18,039 nucleotides of DNA from Parachlorella kessleri (taxonomy: Eukaryota > Chlorophyta > Trebouxiophyceae > Chlorellales > Chlorellaceae). How positions within the stretch are numbered: the first letter of the stretch is position 1; each line of letters starts with the position of its first letter. Under the pieces are notes generated by a model. It searched no databases, was not told the origin of the DNA, and worked only from the letters and a program-made list of their open reading frames with translations. A program made the position numbers and the translations under genes. Where the stretch lies: positions 1 through 18,039 of the forward strand of contig BBXU01002309.1 of assembly GCA_001598975.1 (NCBI GenBank), given 5' to 3'. This document shows positions 1 through 11,777 of this stretch, piece after piece.

Positions 1-30
1 GAGAGGAGGAGGAGGAGGTATGGCACCCAC

Positions 31-3000
31 CTGGGCCGCCTCTATCTCCATTGTCAGCACTACCGGCTGCGCCAGGCTCTCAGCCCCCCCAAAGCTGGTC
101 CCGAACAGCGCGCCAAACTGGCTGGGGGCCGCGCCGGCCGCCAGCACGTAGCGCTTGCCGGCGGGGGCGGTGCAGCGGACCAGCAGCTCGGCCCTGTTGC
201 CGTTGGACAGGAAGATGTGGTCCACCTCGCGGGGGATCTCCATGAGGTAGACCCCTGCAGTGCACATTAGACCAGGTAAACCCCTGCCGTCCAGATCCGT
301 CCCTAGAGGAAGGTGTGGTCCACCTGGCGGGGGATCTCCATGAGGTAGACCCCTGCAGGTAGCAAGTTTTCAGTGGAAACCCCTGCCTTACACAAGTTGC
401 CGCCTGAGGAAGATGCGGTATACCTGGCCGGGGACTTTTTGCTCGATGTCCACACCAGAAGGTATACACCCCTCCACTCTAAAAGAAATGAGGGGGAATC
501 GTGACTTGCTAGGGTGCCTGTAGGCAACTGAAACTCAACGAAGTCCATTGTGCCCAGACACTTGGGGGACATCGTTGCACTTAATGCGCGCGCATGGAAC
601 ATAGATGGGCGTCTGGCCAAAACAACCCCTGGCAGGCACCCTTCAACCATGGCTCTCAATGCTGACCGCCCCCCAGCCACATCAAGCCAACAAACTGGTT
701 GCCCATAAGTTTACGCATATGGATATGGATGAAGGTACGGATTTGCATATACATGCATATGGATATACATGCATATGGAGACGGGTATGCATAGATATAT
801 ATGGGTGTCCGGCACGATTTTGAGGACTGTGACTGCCCGGAGCCCTCACCGTCCTTGGCGATGAGCAGCAGCTCGCACTCCTTGGCGGGCTTGGAGGTCT
901 CTGCATCCAGGATCTGCAGATCCAGGAATCTGCGGAACCCAGTGTTCACCAGCCGCCACCGCTGGTACTGCCCACTCTGCATGGGAGGGGGGAAGGGGTG
1001 TAGCAGACCTCTCAGTCCTCAATAGACACAGAATATCCTCTCTCAGTCTCAAGTAGACACCGCGTCAGAACCGAGGCATACAGGGCATGTGTCGTGTGCA
1101 CGCCTTGCCAGGTATGGGGCTACGAGTTTGCTGTGACGGCCGGGTGTTCCTACATGGCTGCCTACCTCCAAGGGTACTATTGGTTGGTACCCGCCATTGA
1201 CTAGGATAATGTCTGAGGAGTTGGCACTCCCCAGCACCGGCAGCGACTGCACCCAGGCAAGGGGGAGAGCGTTCTCGTCAACCACAAAGTGCCTATGGCG
1301 CAGGTTGTCAAGACTCACACAGGGGTGTAGAAGTTGATGCGACCAGGCCAGAATGTAAGTACCCATCACAACCACGTCCACCGTCTCAGGAGCTCCTTAC
1401 AAACAACAGAAAAGCACACACGCTGGCAGACTAATAAAGGCAGTGCAATTTGTCGCGCCTCCCCCCCACCCCACCCCACCCCCACCCCAAACACTGCTTT
1501 GGCCTGCCCACATCACTAGGGAGGGTAACCACCTCTAGTCCCCGCCCCAATCCAAAGCCACTGCTAACACGACTGCCCCATACGTGGGAGCCACGTCAAC
1601 CAAGCTCAAGCACAGCAACAGGACGCAATTTTAATGTAAACAAAACCGACAGCGGCACTACTCGGCACTTTTACGCACCGAAACATTCTGCCCGGGGCTG
1701 TCGCAACAGAGGTTGTTTTCGGGGTCGGCAAGCTCAGAGATGGTCTGGGGGCTGGCATCCTCCAGCTTACTAAAGTAGTCTCCTTGGAGCTGCAGCACGT
1801 AACAGTGGTGTATCTTGAGCATATAGAAAAAGGGTGTCAGACAGATACTGGTGCCATGCGTGTGGGGACACAGCATGCTTCGCCGGTCACGCAAGACTTC
1901 ACCAGTGATGTGTTGCTGTACCCGGAAGCCTGAAAGCACGGCAGCCCGGCTGCTATGGCAGACAGCACAGCTGCAAGCAAGTGAATGCTCTGCACCATCC
2001 CACTGGCCCGCTTTCAGCCAACCAGCTTCGGATTTTATTCAGGTCATGCCCCGGTGTTAGCCCCAGGTGCAGCGCTGGAACCCCAAAACATTGTTCCCTT
2101 CAGCCACTTGCCTGCCCCTGTGGTAGGGTCCTGCTGATACACCCAACCCCCTATTCTAGCGTTTGTCATATGCCGCCACCTGGCCTTGTTGCCATGGCTG
2201 CCCACACCGGGGGCCGGCTAACCACACAGGGCTGGGTCCTACCAGCCCACCTGCTGGTAGAGGAGATTCGCCTGGGAGAAGGTGAGCAGCTCCAAGTGCA
2301 GCAGCAGGTCGGGGGCTTCACCTAGCAGGCTGCGCACCGTGGCACACCCGTTCTTGTCCGGCAGCCATGCAGGGTCGTCTGCATGGGCAAGAGCAGTGGA
2401 TCTGATACAATGAGGGCTGTAGCCTCAGTGTCATCAGGCACCTAATCTTGCAAACGTGCATGGGGGCAGCTTCTTGGTAGATACACAGTTAAGTATAAAG
2501 TAGTGTGAGGGCCGGCAATAAGAGGCTACTTAACGGGGCCACGCGCTCTCCTCAGAAATAGAACACGAAGGGTGCAAATTAAATTACTGGACAGGGGCAG
2601 GTGGGGCATCCACAAGCCCAGCCCCATCGAACGTGGGTGGCTCACTATCGCTGGCAGTACACTGTAAGTCTCGGCTAGGCCAGGACTCCCACCTTCCACC
2701 AGGATCAGCCCACTGGCGGTGAACGTCTGCAGCGCTGCAGCCCCATGCTTGTGGGGGTGGTACCAGTGCAGGCCTGCAAAGCCGGAGGATGGCAGAGTTA
2801 TTCCAGCTCAAAGGCAGCATTGCAACCCACTGCTATTTCTCTGCTCTCACGCAGCGCTGCCTGTCATCTAGCTGATGTTACTGCACCCAGGCGTCTTGTT
2901 CCACTACCACCAGACATCCACGCCGCAGACACAACATCTCTCTATCGGGCAAGCAGCACTCCCCAGAAGCGGCAGCCAGTGTGCCGGGGTGCTTCCCACA

Positions 3001-4746
3001 TAGTGGCTCTGCACCCAATCAGCACCCAAGCTTTCCCAGGACGGCTTCCCTGGGAAATCGACACATAACAAGATGCCAACTCCCCGAGCTGAAGCTGGGG
3101 CACTCCCACCTGGCCAACTTAATGGGGGTCTGTATGTAATACTAATACCATACCCACCTGGCAAATGACCCAAGGGGACGATCCCAGAGACAAGCATGGA
3201 CGCAGGCTCAGCGTCTGGGGTTGCCTTAGGGGGCAACCTAGTGAAGATGTTGTCACCCCCCTGATAATCCCTTGCACTTGCCTGGCTGTCCACACCTGCA
3301 TGCTAACTCAAGACGTAAGGGACTGAGAAGCAGGAAACGCAGTGAGTGGCCAAACTGGGTTGAGTGGAAGCCATTGGCCAGTAGTTACGAACGGACGCAG
3401 GTGGTCCACTGAAGCATAGCATGCAGGCCAGCTGCCAGTCAGTTGATGCTTAGGAGCATTCGATCTTCTGCACTAGCGGCCAACGGCCCCCGTAGTGAGC
3501 TTCTGAAGACTTCAATGCTGGTGCGATAAGAGTTCAGCGAAGTTACGAGAAGGTACGGATGTATGAGTGATACCTAGGCCTGGGATCTGACAAGAAACCG
3601 CTCACCTGGCCACCCATGCAACCCTGCACGGCAGACACCACACAAGAAGACAGCCTGAGTTGTTATGAAAGCCTCGCTCAGGAGTCCAGCAACAAGGCCG
3701 GGTGGTGTGCCCCAACAGGCTGAAGCCGACTGCCACAGTCGGTCACATGATCAAGGCGGCAGCAGCCAGTCTGCAGGCAAGCCACACAGTTCCGCCTGTA
3801 CTCCGAGCTTGGGACTGCAGACACTGACTAATGGTTTAGTCCTCATGGCGACCTACCATGGGTGTGCAGGTTGGTGTACTGCAGGTCATGGAAGAAGTTC
3901 TCCCTGCTGCTCTTAGGGCCGCTGGCGGTCATGTTGTTGGTGAGCCGGATGGCATACGTGTCACCGGCCTTCAGGCGCAGCGTGGGGCCAAAAAGGCTCA
4001 CCTCGCCAGTGTCATCATCCCTGCGCAGGTAGGCCTTGCGCAGGTGAGAAGGCAAGGCATGCTGCTTTGCGTGTACCGTCACGCTGACGTCCTCCCTGAA
4101 GGAAATTTTGGTTCCCTGTTGATGTATATAAGCCCAGCCCTCAGCAACTCAGCATGCCACAGAACGCCAGGCTGCCCAGTACGGTATGTTGGCTTCAACC
4201 GGGCACTGCCTGCTGAGGGAAAAACCGAGGGCCTCGCTGCTCGGCGTCTCTAGCATAGTATGTAGTACCTGTAAACGCCATTCGTAAAGCTCAGCAGCAG
4301 CGGTTCCCCAAAGGGCCCCTGCACACAGAAGCCAGGTCAGCCTCTCACCAAGAACTGGTGGCAGTTGCACTTGGTCCAGTGGCTGTACCTACATAACATG
4401 CCTGCCTTGCCCAAGACAGTTGCCGGAGTGAGGGTGCTGTGGGCAGCCTGCCAGGCTTAGTAGGCAAGCATACATCAGTGCCGAGGAGGTCTTAGGTCAT
4501 ACAAATAGGTCATACAAGGTCATACAATTTGCTTGCCTGGACTGTTGCAGGGGTCAGGGTGATGTTGATAGCCTGCCTGGGCTCCAGCGGCATGAGGGCC
4601 TCATAACCGGGAAGGTCGTATATAGACTGCCCCTGGTAAAACTCTACGACTGGAAAGCCAGTCTGGGGCGGTTTGTCCAGATCCTTCCCCTGTAGGCTCA
4701 CGGAAGCCGACAGCAAGAGCAGTACCACAGTCACCCCACGCCTCAT
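31..4746 (-). CDS. MCO-1: secreted multicopper oxidase (laccase-like), 10 exons seen, 3' end off the left edge
   Basis: Exons, in coding order on the minus strand: 4746-4537, 4318-4269, 4095-3857, 3295-3158, 2773-2693, 2378-2251, 1789-1679, 1246-1166, 976-850, 254-31. Every phase matches and together they give 463 residues. Residues 1-20 form a signal peptide (VTVVLLLLSASVSL core). Cupredoxin domain 1 (about 115-240) has GDTYAIRLTNN, the copper motif NLHTHG (about 162-167) and LHWYHPHKHG (214-223). Domain 2 (about 330-463) has ILVNGGYQPIVPLE, QRWRLVNTGFRRFLDLQI and VYLMEIPREV. The C-terminal domain, with the type-1 copper and remaining histidines, should lie beyond position 1. This family oxidises phenols or metal ions and reduces O2 to water; the substrate cannot be told here. 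NIT, NMT, NSS and NVS sequons fit secretion. Exon 7 (1789-1679) is the least certain, supported by phase and splice sites rather than by family motifs. Confidence 0.87.
209..460 (-). repeat. Imperfect tandem repeat (3 copies, about 98-100 bp) of an intron 3' end plus exon head inside MCO-1
   Basis: The acceptor and first ~45 nt of exon 10 (209-260) recur at 307-358 and, more diverged, from 407 to about 470. Copy 2 keeps the acceptor and reads GVYLMEIPRQVDHTFL, then a TAG stop (303-305). Copy 3 carries extra bases and is out of register. Only the copy at 209-260 continues into the full exon. The spacers also resemble each other (both contain AAACCCCTGCC). Confidence 0.8.
747..778. repeat. Perfect 16-bp tandem duplication in MCO-1 intron 9
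   Basis: ATATACATGCATATGG occurs at 747-762 and again directly at 763-778, inside a wider AT-rich stretch (about 714-800) of ATATGG and GCATAT steps. No coding signal is present here. Confidence 0.85.
1461..1488 (-). other. G-rich tract with G-quadruplex potential on the sense strand of MCO-1 intron 7
   Basis: The plus strand is a run of C4-C7 blocks separated by single A residues. On the minus strand, which is the pre-mRNA sense strand, this gives at least five runs of four or more G separated by single T. It lies within the intron spanning 1247-1678. Confidence 0.75.
4495..4527. repeat. Three copies of GGTCATACAA just inside MCO-1 intron 1
   Basis: The 10-mer occurs at 4495-4504, 4508-4517 and 4518-4527. 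Read on the sense (minus) strand each copy is TTGTATGACC, which contains a GTATGA donor-like sequence, immediately downstream of the proposed exon 1 end at 4537. Confidence 0.8.
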
Positions 4747-6399
4747 GGCAACAAGTGTCTTCCGTGGCTGACGCTGCTGCTACTACACTAAAGCCTACAT
4801 GCAGTCACGAAATGTGCTCGTGTCAAGTGTGCCAAGGTACCCCCGGCCAGGTTCGGAAAGCGCGGTCCTATACCAGGCACTGGTTCACATTTCCCGCAAT
4901 AGCTTCGGGAACGCGTCTCTCGTAAGGTCCCACGGACCAGAGATCCATGACGTGCTGTTCCTGCTGAGGGGCGATGCAAGGCGCCGGCGGAGGAGCAGGC
5001 TTCATACCATGGTTCAGTATTGTTCAAGATCCGATCCAGGGAGCACAGACCATGGCACTCACCGCATCTATCACCAGTCCTGCGGCAGGTACCCACTTGG
5101 ATCGTCAGCTTTGTGGGACCATGATGCAGTAAGGATGCTCAGCAAGGCACTTCTTCTAGGACATCCGACTTACAGCGTGACGGGCTTTAAGGCATTGACT
5201 AACTAGGGCGAGAGGTACTAACGGCCTACAGCTTTACATACATTCTACTAAGGAAACTGTAAAAAGACAATTCGAACCGACTTCAAGGAAGCACAGATAG
5301 TGGGGGAGACAAAGGTAACGCGCCACGCACGACCAAGTCGATCGTAGTATGTGTACATTCAGAGGAGTACAATGAACAGTTGCCGGACGGCTAAGACTTT
5401 GGGTAAGAGCAGGTTGTGACCTGCACTGAAAGAACAGCTTGCAACAGATGCTATATATTACCGACTTGACGGCAGGTTGGTGGCTTCAACTGGGAAAGAG
5501 GAGAGTGGAAAAAGCAAAGGAGGAGAAAGCATTTTAAGCCATGAACCTCTTCAGGTGCTTCAACGCTAAACTTTGCCAGGAGAAAAGTCCGCAAATGACC
5601 CCGTTGACTTTCAGGTTAGCGCTCATCATTCTGGCGCTCCTACAGCTGCAGAACAGTGCAATTATACTCTGCTGCGTTTGGTAGGCAAGCAGCCACGCGT
5701 GCTTTGCTGTGGGAAGGCCCGGCCCAATGGAAGTTGCCAGCATCTTGACAGCAAGGTCTGGACCAGTAGTCGGTAGGGAGGCACACTCAGGTTGTAAGCC
5801 TGCCTCCAGGCAGGTGCAATACCTACAAATGCGTCCAGGACTCGCCATCAGTGCACGAAGAACGCGTGCGATTCTAGTGTGCCCTTGATAGCTCACCTTC
5901 ATGCAACCCGCATCTTCATGCCCGCATTGGGCATGTGTAGGCCTTCACCCGCCAGTCATCTGACACATCTGATTCAGCAGGTGGGCAGGGGCCTCCTTGC
6001 AGTAGCACGAACTGAGAGCCTCCTGTTCGCTGCCACTGATAGAAGCTTCCAATGGCTGCATTGCAGTTAAGTCCTGGAGAGCATGCTTGGGCAGTGACGA
6101 AAGGTTAGTCTGTTGGTAACATGCTGAATCACTTGGGTTAAAGTAGCAGCCATACCTCTGTGGCAGCTAGGCTGAGCTGCAATGACCAGAACACGCCCGG
6201 GACGCTGGCCCCGCCACTTACATCCCTCTCAAAGGCACAGCCTATGGGAAACCCAATTGCCCATACAAGGCTGTCCTGCATTTTACTTCTTACATACACC
6301 TGGCTGTTGTCCACCTGGTTAGGGACATTCCCAGCATGAGCGCAGGTTCAAGCCTGGGCAAGTTGCACCACTTGGAGAGGGCGGGTTTCCCACAGGGGT
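4747..6399. other. Intergenic region, no gene recognised
   Basis: This 1.65-kb stretch lies between the start of MCO-1 and the stem-loop of the first H3 gene, and must hold the MCO-1 promoter. I see no clear TATA box upstream of 4746, no tRNA, and no open frame with a recognisable motif. The longest open frame (minus, 5534-5902) has no domain signal. Confidence 0.5.
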
Positions 6400-6415
6400 G
6401 GTGTTGAATAACACC
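6400..6415 (-). terminator. Histone 3' stem-loop of H3 copy 1
   Basis: On the minus strand it reads GGTGTT-ATTC-AACACC: a six-base-pair stem with a four-base loop, 54 nt after the stop codon. It is followed by CCACCCCTGTGGGA, a tail shared by all six histone genes here. It has the size and place of the stem-loop that ends non-polyadenylated histone mRNAs. Confidence 0.92.
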
Positions 6416-6469
6416 GGTTGTGGTATTGAGGTTGGTTTGCGGCCGAAGGGGTGGTCCGCAACAAGGCGC

Positions 6470-7939
<1,470 letters not shown>

Positions 7940-7990
7940 GCAGCCACCTGCCCGCACAGCTGCTGGCTGGCCAGCAGCAACAAGCCAACC

Positions 7991-8006
7991 GGTGTTATTC
8001 AACACC
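7991..8006 (+). terminator. Histone 3' stem-loop of H4 copy 1
   Basis: It reads GGTGTT-ATTC-AACACC, 51 nt after the stop codon. It is preceded by AACC and followed by ACCTCTCTGGAA, matching the tail seen after the other histone stem-loops. Confidence 0.92.
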
Positions 8007-9141
8007 ACCTCTCTGGAACTCCAAAAGCTTGGGCTCCCTTGTGCATGTATGGCTGCAGGTCAGAGGCTGCCGGTGTCCCACTGAACTTGGATTGAGCCCT
8101 TTCAGGGTCAGGGTAATGGCAAGTTTTCTCGTGCCATGTATTTTGTGCCCCACCACGGCCCATTGCAGCCCACAGCTCGTCTCTAGGCTAGGGCCAGGAA
8201 GTTCCCCCACAGGTGAGGAGTGTCCAGGTGCGCAGGCTGCCGTAACTCTGCCATGCGAATTCGAAGAGACCCTGCTCTGTGCAATACTGCAGCATATTAG
8301 CTGAGTGGTGGCTTCCATACTGACAGCATCTGCCTACCAGCCACCCACTGCCACCATGACACAGCTTAGACTTCAGGTTGGTGAAGGGCGGCAGGTATTG
8401 CAACCTGCGATGGAACTTGGGGGTGGGTATGGCATGCTGTATTTATGTATGGTGGTAGGATAAGCCTACAAGCTATGACCTCCGGTATGCCAGCTGGGGC
8501 ACCCAGTATTTGCTTGCACGGAACTGTTCTTATTGCCCCATTGACCGGTTGCAGGGACAACACACACTACACATACCAGGTCAACGGCTGAGGTTACGGA
8601 GCATTGGAACAAGCTGTTTGCTTCCTCTCGCCAAGCAGATCAACACATATAGGGAGTTGTGGTCCACTTTGGTCCTTAAAGACGAGCTAGTCATGCAAGC
8701 AAGACAGAAACCAGCCCTGATTGTTCCTCGGTTCTCGTACTTAAGGTGCAGAGGAGTGCTTTGCAGGGGATCCTGTGTTCTGTATCTTAAAGTATCCTAA
8801 TATTGATAGTTGGCACTGCCTGCAGCCCACCAAGGTGGTGTGTGAGGCTGCTTAGAAAGACTTGGCCCTTGCTTGGAGGCAAGGTTTAGCGATGGCAGAC
8901 AGAGCTGGGACGGACGGCACTATGTCTGTCATAGCCAAGACTTGCTTTTGCTCTGCCTGTCTGAACAAGCTGCTGGAGAACAGGGACAACCTTAGGTGGT
9001 CGAGATATCACATATCCGAGACTGTCGGTTATAGTGTGCCCAGCAAGTGATACCAGGCTGTCGCATAGCCTAGCTGCTGACCAGTCTGCCCGCAAGTTCA
9101 GTGGGCCACGAGAGGGCGTGCCACTTTGTTTCCAGAGGGGT
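8007..9141. other. Intergenic region between converging H4 and H2A, no gene recognised
   Basis: Both neighbouring genes end into this 1.1-kb stretch, so no histone promoter is expected. Its first ~50 nt resemble the flank of H4 copy 2. The open frames seen (for example plus 8510-8800) are short and show no domain, signal peptide or splice-supported exon. Confidence 0.5.
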
Positions 9142-9157
9142 GGTGTTGAATAACACC
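9142..9157 (-). terminator. Histone 3' stem-loop of H2A
   Basis: On the minus strand it reads GGTGTT-ATTC-AACACC, 42 nt after the H2A stop codon, followed by ACCCCTCTGGAAA in line with the shared tail. Confidence 0.92.
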
Positions 9158-9199
9158 GATTTGTGGTTTCTTGTTAAGAGCCTCCAAAGCAGAAGGGGC

Positions 9200-9757
9200 T
9201 TACTCAGCAGCCTCCTTCTTGCCGGTCTTCTTGGGCAGCAGCACGGAGTGGATGTTGGGCAGCACACCACCCTCGGCAATGGTCACGCCGGCCAGCAGCT
9301 TCGACAGCTCCTCGTCGTTGCGCACAGCCAGCTGGATGTGGCGGGGAACGATGCGGGTCTTCTTGTTGTCGCGGGCGGCGTTGCCGGCCAGCTCCAGCAC
9401 CTCAGCGGCCAGGTACTCCAGCACGGCAGCCAGGTACACGGGGGCACCGGCACCGATGCGCTCTGCAGCAAACATCACCAGGCAACGTGCGTGAGGTTTG
9501 GAGAGGGGGGCTGGGGTCATTAGCCTTGAAAGCAAGCGCCATATGGCCTTGGACAAGGCAACACAGTCATCTGCAGCCTGGTGTAAACACCGTGATCACA
9601 AGGTGCTGCCTGTCTCCAACCTTCCCCAGGACTCACCAGCGTAGCGGCCCTTCTTCAGGTACCGGGCAATACGGCCCACGGGGAACTGCAGCCCAGCCTT
9701 TGTGGACTTGCTCACGGCCTTCTTGCCGGCGGTCTTGCCCTTGCCACGGCCGCTCAT
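9200..9757 (-). CDS. Histone H2A, canonical (one intron)
   Basis: Exon 1 is 9757-9637 ([10 protein letters not shown] to GRYA plus one base) and exon 2 is 9462-9200 ([11 protein letters not shown] to [10 protein letters not shown]). The intron (9636-9463) is 174 nt, GT-AG, phase 1. The product is 127 residues. The fold has [30 protein letters not shown] and the acidic-patch residues of RNDEEL. The C-terminus has no SQE motif, so it is not H2A.X, and the sequence is canonical rather than H2A.Z. H2A pairs with H2B in the nucleosome. An in-frame ATG upstream (9970) was passed over because MSGRGK is the universal H2A start and the upstream residues are unlike any histone. It is divergent from H2B, with 299 bp between the start codons. 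Confidence 0.97.
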
Positions 9758-10056
9758 GGTTGCTTGGCTGTTGATGATGCGAGGGAGGGAAACAGGGAGA
9801 TAGGTGAGGAGCTGGGTGAGAGGCCCGGCCTTGTAAGAAGCAACTTCCCAAGCACTCTCCAAGTGCTGGCCAGGGTCGGGGGAAGGGCGGATGGGTGCGC
9901 GTGGCTGAGTCGGATGGTGCGGACCTATCCAGCCCTGTTGCAGGCTGGGTCCACTGCTGGCGTGCCCCATCCAGCCAGCACTACAAAACCCTCATCTTCC
10001 CAGCCTACCATCAACCCAGCTTTGCTCCTCTCTCCCACGCAATAATTCTCAGCACC
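9758..10056. promoter_or_regulatory. Shared divergent promoter of H2A and H2B
   Basis: The 299-bp spacer has the element CGGATGGGTGCGC at 9888-9900, the same 13 bases as in both H3/H4 promoters. CTACAAAACCC at 9981-9991 lies about 70 nt before the H2B ATG and resembles the cores of the H3 and H4 genes. The H2A side has only a weaker CTTACAAGGCC (minus, about 9836-9826). Confidence 0.7.
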
Positions 10057-10621
10057 ATGGCTCCCAAGGCTGAGACCAAGCCCGAGAGCAAGGCCCCTGC
10101 CAAGGCCGCAGCCAAGGGCAAGGCCGAGAAGACCGGCGACAAGAAGAAGAAGGGCGGCAAGCCCAAGGGCACTGAGTCCTACAAGATCTACATCTTCAAG
10201 GTCCTCAAGCAGGTCCACCCGGACACCGGCATCTCCAGCAAGGTGGGCTTGATGATCATAACTAGTGGCCACGTATGGCTGTTACATGCCTGCTCCACCT
10301 TCTCAGAGTGCTGTTATTGCACTAATGATAGGCAGCATGATGGGTGACACATGTGCCTCAGGTGAGAACCAGCAGTGGACCAGTACTGTTCACTCCCTGC
10401 ACTTGCTCGTGTTGCAGGCCATGGCCATCCTCAACTCGTTCATTGCTGACCAGTTCGAGAAGATCGCCACCCAGGCCGCCCAGCTGGCCCGCGTGAACAA
10501 GAAGCCCACCCTGACCTCCCGCGAAATCCAGACTGCCGTGCGCCTGGTGCTGCCCGGCGAGCTGGCCAAGCACGCAGTGTCAGAGGGCACCAAGGCCGTG
10601 ACCAAGTTCACCTCTGCATAA
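10057..10621 (+). CDS. Histone H2B (one intron)
   Basis: Exon 1 is 10057-10242 ([10 protein letters not shown] to DTGISSK) and exon 2 is 10418-10621 ([13 protein letters not shown] to [11 protein letters not shown]). The 175-nt intron is GT-AG, phase 0. The product is 129 residues. The first ~40 form a Lys/Ala-rich tail; then [42 protein letters not shown] and [19 protein letters not shown] give the histone fold and C-terminal helix. The lysine of AVTKFT matches the conserved site of H2B monoubiquitination. H2B pairs with H2A. The start was chosen over the in-frame ATG at 9895 because MAPKAE is a typical H2B start and CACC precedes it. Confidence 0.97.
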
Positions 10622-10664
10622 GCTGCCTGTCAGCCTTCACTTTCGCTGAAAAGTAATCAAACAC

Positions 10665-10680
10665 GGTGTTAATAAACACC
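10665..10680 (+). terminator. Histone 3' stem-loop of H2B, variant loop
   Basis: It reads GGTGTT-AATA-AACACC, 43 nt after the stop. The stem equals the other five but the loop is AATA instead of ATTC or ATTT. It is followed by ACCTCTATGGAAA. The loop creates an AATAAA (10671-10676), probably by chance since green algae mostly use TGTAA for polyadenylation. Confidence 0.88.
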
Positions 10681-11675
10681 ACCTCTATGGAAAGGAAACC
10701 AGAGCTGTCTGGGGAGTGCAGTCTCCCTGCTGGGCCATGTAGACTGGTGCAACGATTTCCGATGTGGATGCGATTTGGGGGTCCAGTGTCAGTCTCAGGG
10801 GCAGCTTACAGTAGTGTTACCTTGACATATATTATGGCATGAATGGACGGGGTGCCACAGTGGTTGGTATAGTGCAAATTGCAATTGGCATGGCTTCAGC
10901 CAATGGCTGATCAAGCTGCTGTTAGGGTCGGAATCACCCAAATGACGTATGCATCATAACAATGCACGCCTCCCATAATCCTTGCCTATGCCCCAGCCAA
11001 CCCCATCACACTGCTGCACTTCCAACCACAGCCTATAAAAACGCTCTGCATATCTCTGGTAAGCCTTGGTTCTACCTGTCGAGCTACTGCGAACGCCTCT
11101 CCCACCTTTCTTCTCACCTTTAAGTGGCAAAACTGGCTATATAGCAGCCCATCGATGTCCATGTCAAATGCTGGGTGCACAGCCCCTGTCACAAAGCAAA
11201 GATTTGGGACCCATGTCACACAGGTGATTGGCTGGACATGCTGCAATATATAAGCTGTGCACCCAGCATATAGCGCGACGCACCAGCGGCAATGATGGAA
11301 GGAAAGGGTTGCTCTGTTCCAAAATTGAACTCTGGACGTGTTCCATGACGACCCCATGCTGCAATGTGGGTTGAAAGAGCATAACTCCAGCCCTGTCAGT
11401 CCTGTGCAGCCCAGCTCTACTCCCTGTTTGCACTACCTGCCACCCATGCTAATAACTGCATAGACCCCTGTCAGCCCAGTATATCCGTACCTCCTCTCTG
11501 ATCGCGTTACCTGCCACCCTGAATAAGAACCCAAGAAATCAGATGGCCCATACCTGATGTTCAGAATGTATCTGAGGGATGCTCTGTCAGCAAGTGCCAG
11601 AATCATGAGACTCATGATCGTGCTCGGCCAGCCCTAGGGAAAGGACCTGGTACCGGCTGGCCCAGCAGGACCTCC
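10681..11675. other. Intergenic region, no gene recognised
   Basis: About 1 kb between the H2B end and the promoter of the cysteine-rich gene. It holds a 16-bp inverted repeat (11168-11269) and a TATAAAAA at 11034-11041 with no recognisable gene after it. Open frames on both strands are short and lack motifs. Confidence 0.5.
11168..11269. repeat. Perfect 16-bp inverted repeat, 70-bp spacer
   Basis: ATGCTGGGTGCACAGC at 11168-11183 is the exact reverse complement of 11254-11269. The whole element is 102 bp. It could be a hairpin-forming RNA or a small terminal-inverted-repeat element; I see no target-site duplication. Confidence 0.8.
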
Positions 11676-11685
11676 TATAAAATAG
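11676..11685 (+). promoter_or_regulatory. TATA box of the cysteine-rich gene
   Basis: TATAAAATAG lies 102 nt before the ATG at 11778, fitting a transcription start near 11710 and a short 5' leader. Confidence 0.65.
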
Positions 11686-11777
11686 TTCGGGGGTGGAGGA
11701 CATAATGCTGTGTTTGAGCACCAGCACCAGGCTGTAATCCCGACAGCCAGAGGGTGGGAGCAATAGTGTTTCGAGCC

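Noticed and set aside
4125..4132. TATATAAG on the plus strand
   Set aside because: Lies inside MCO-1 intron 2 on the opposite strand with no gene downstream of it.
5534..5902. Open frame of 122 codons on the minus strand in the gap before H3 copy 1
   Set aside because: No domain, signal peptide or splice-site support, and composition does not resemble the real exons; likely chance.
11034..11041. TATAAAAA on the plus strand as a promoter
   Set aside because: No coding exon or signal could be found after it; the box at 11676 fits the cysteine-rich gene better.
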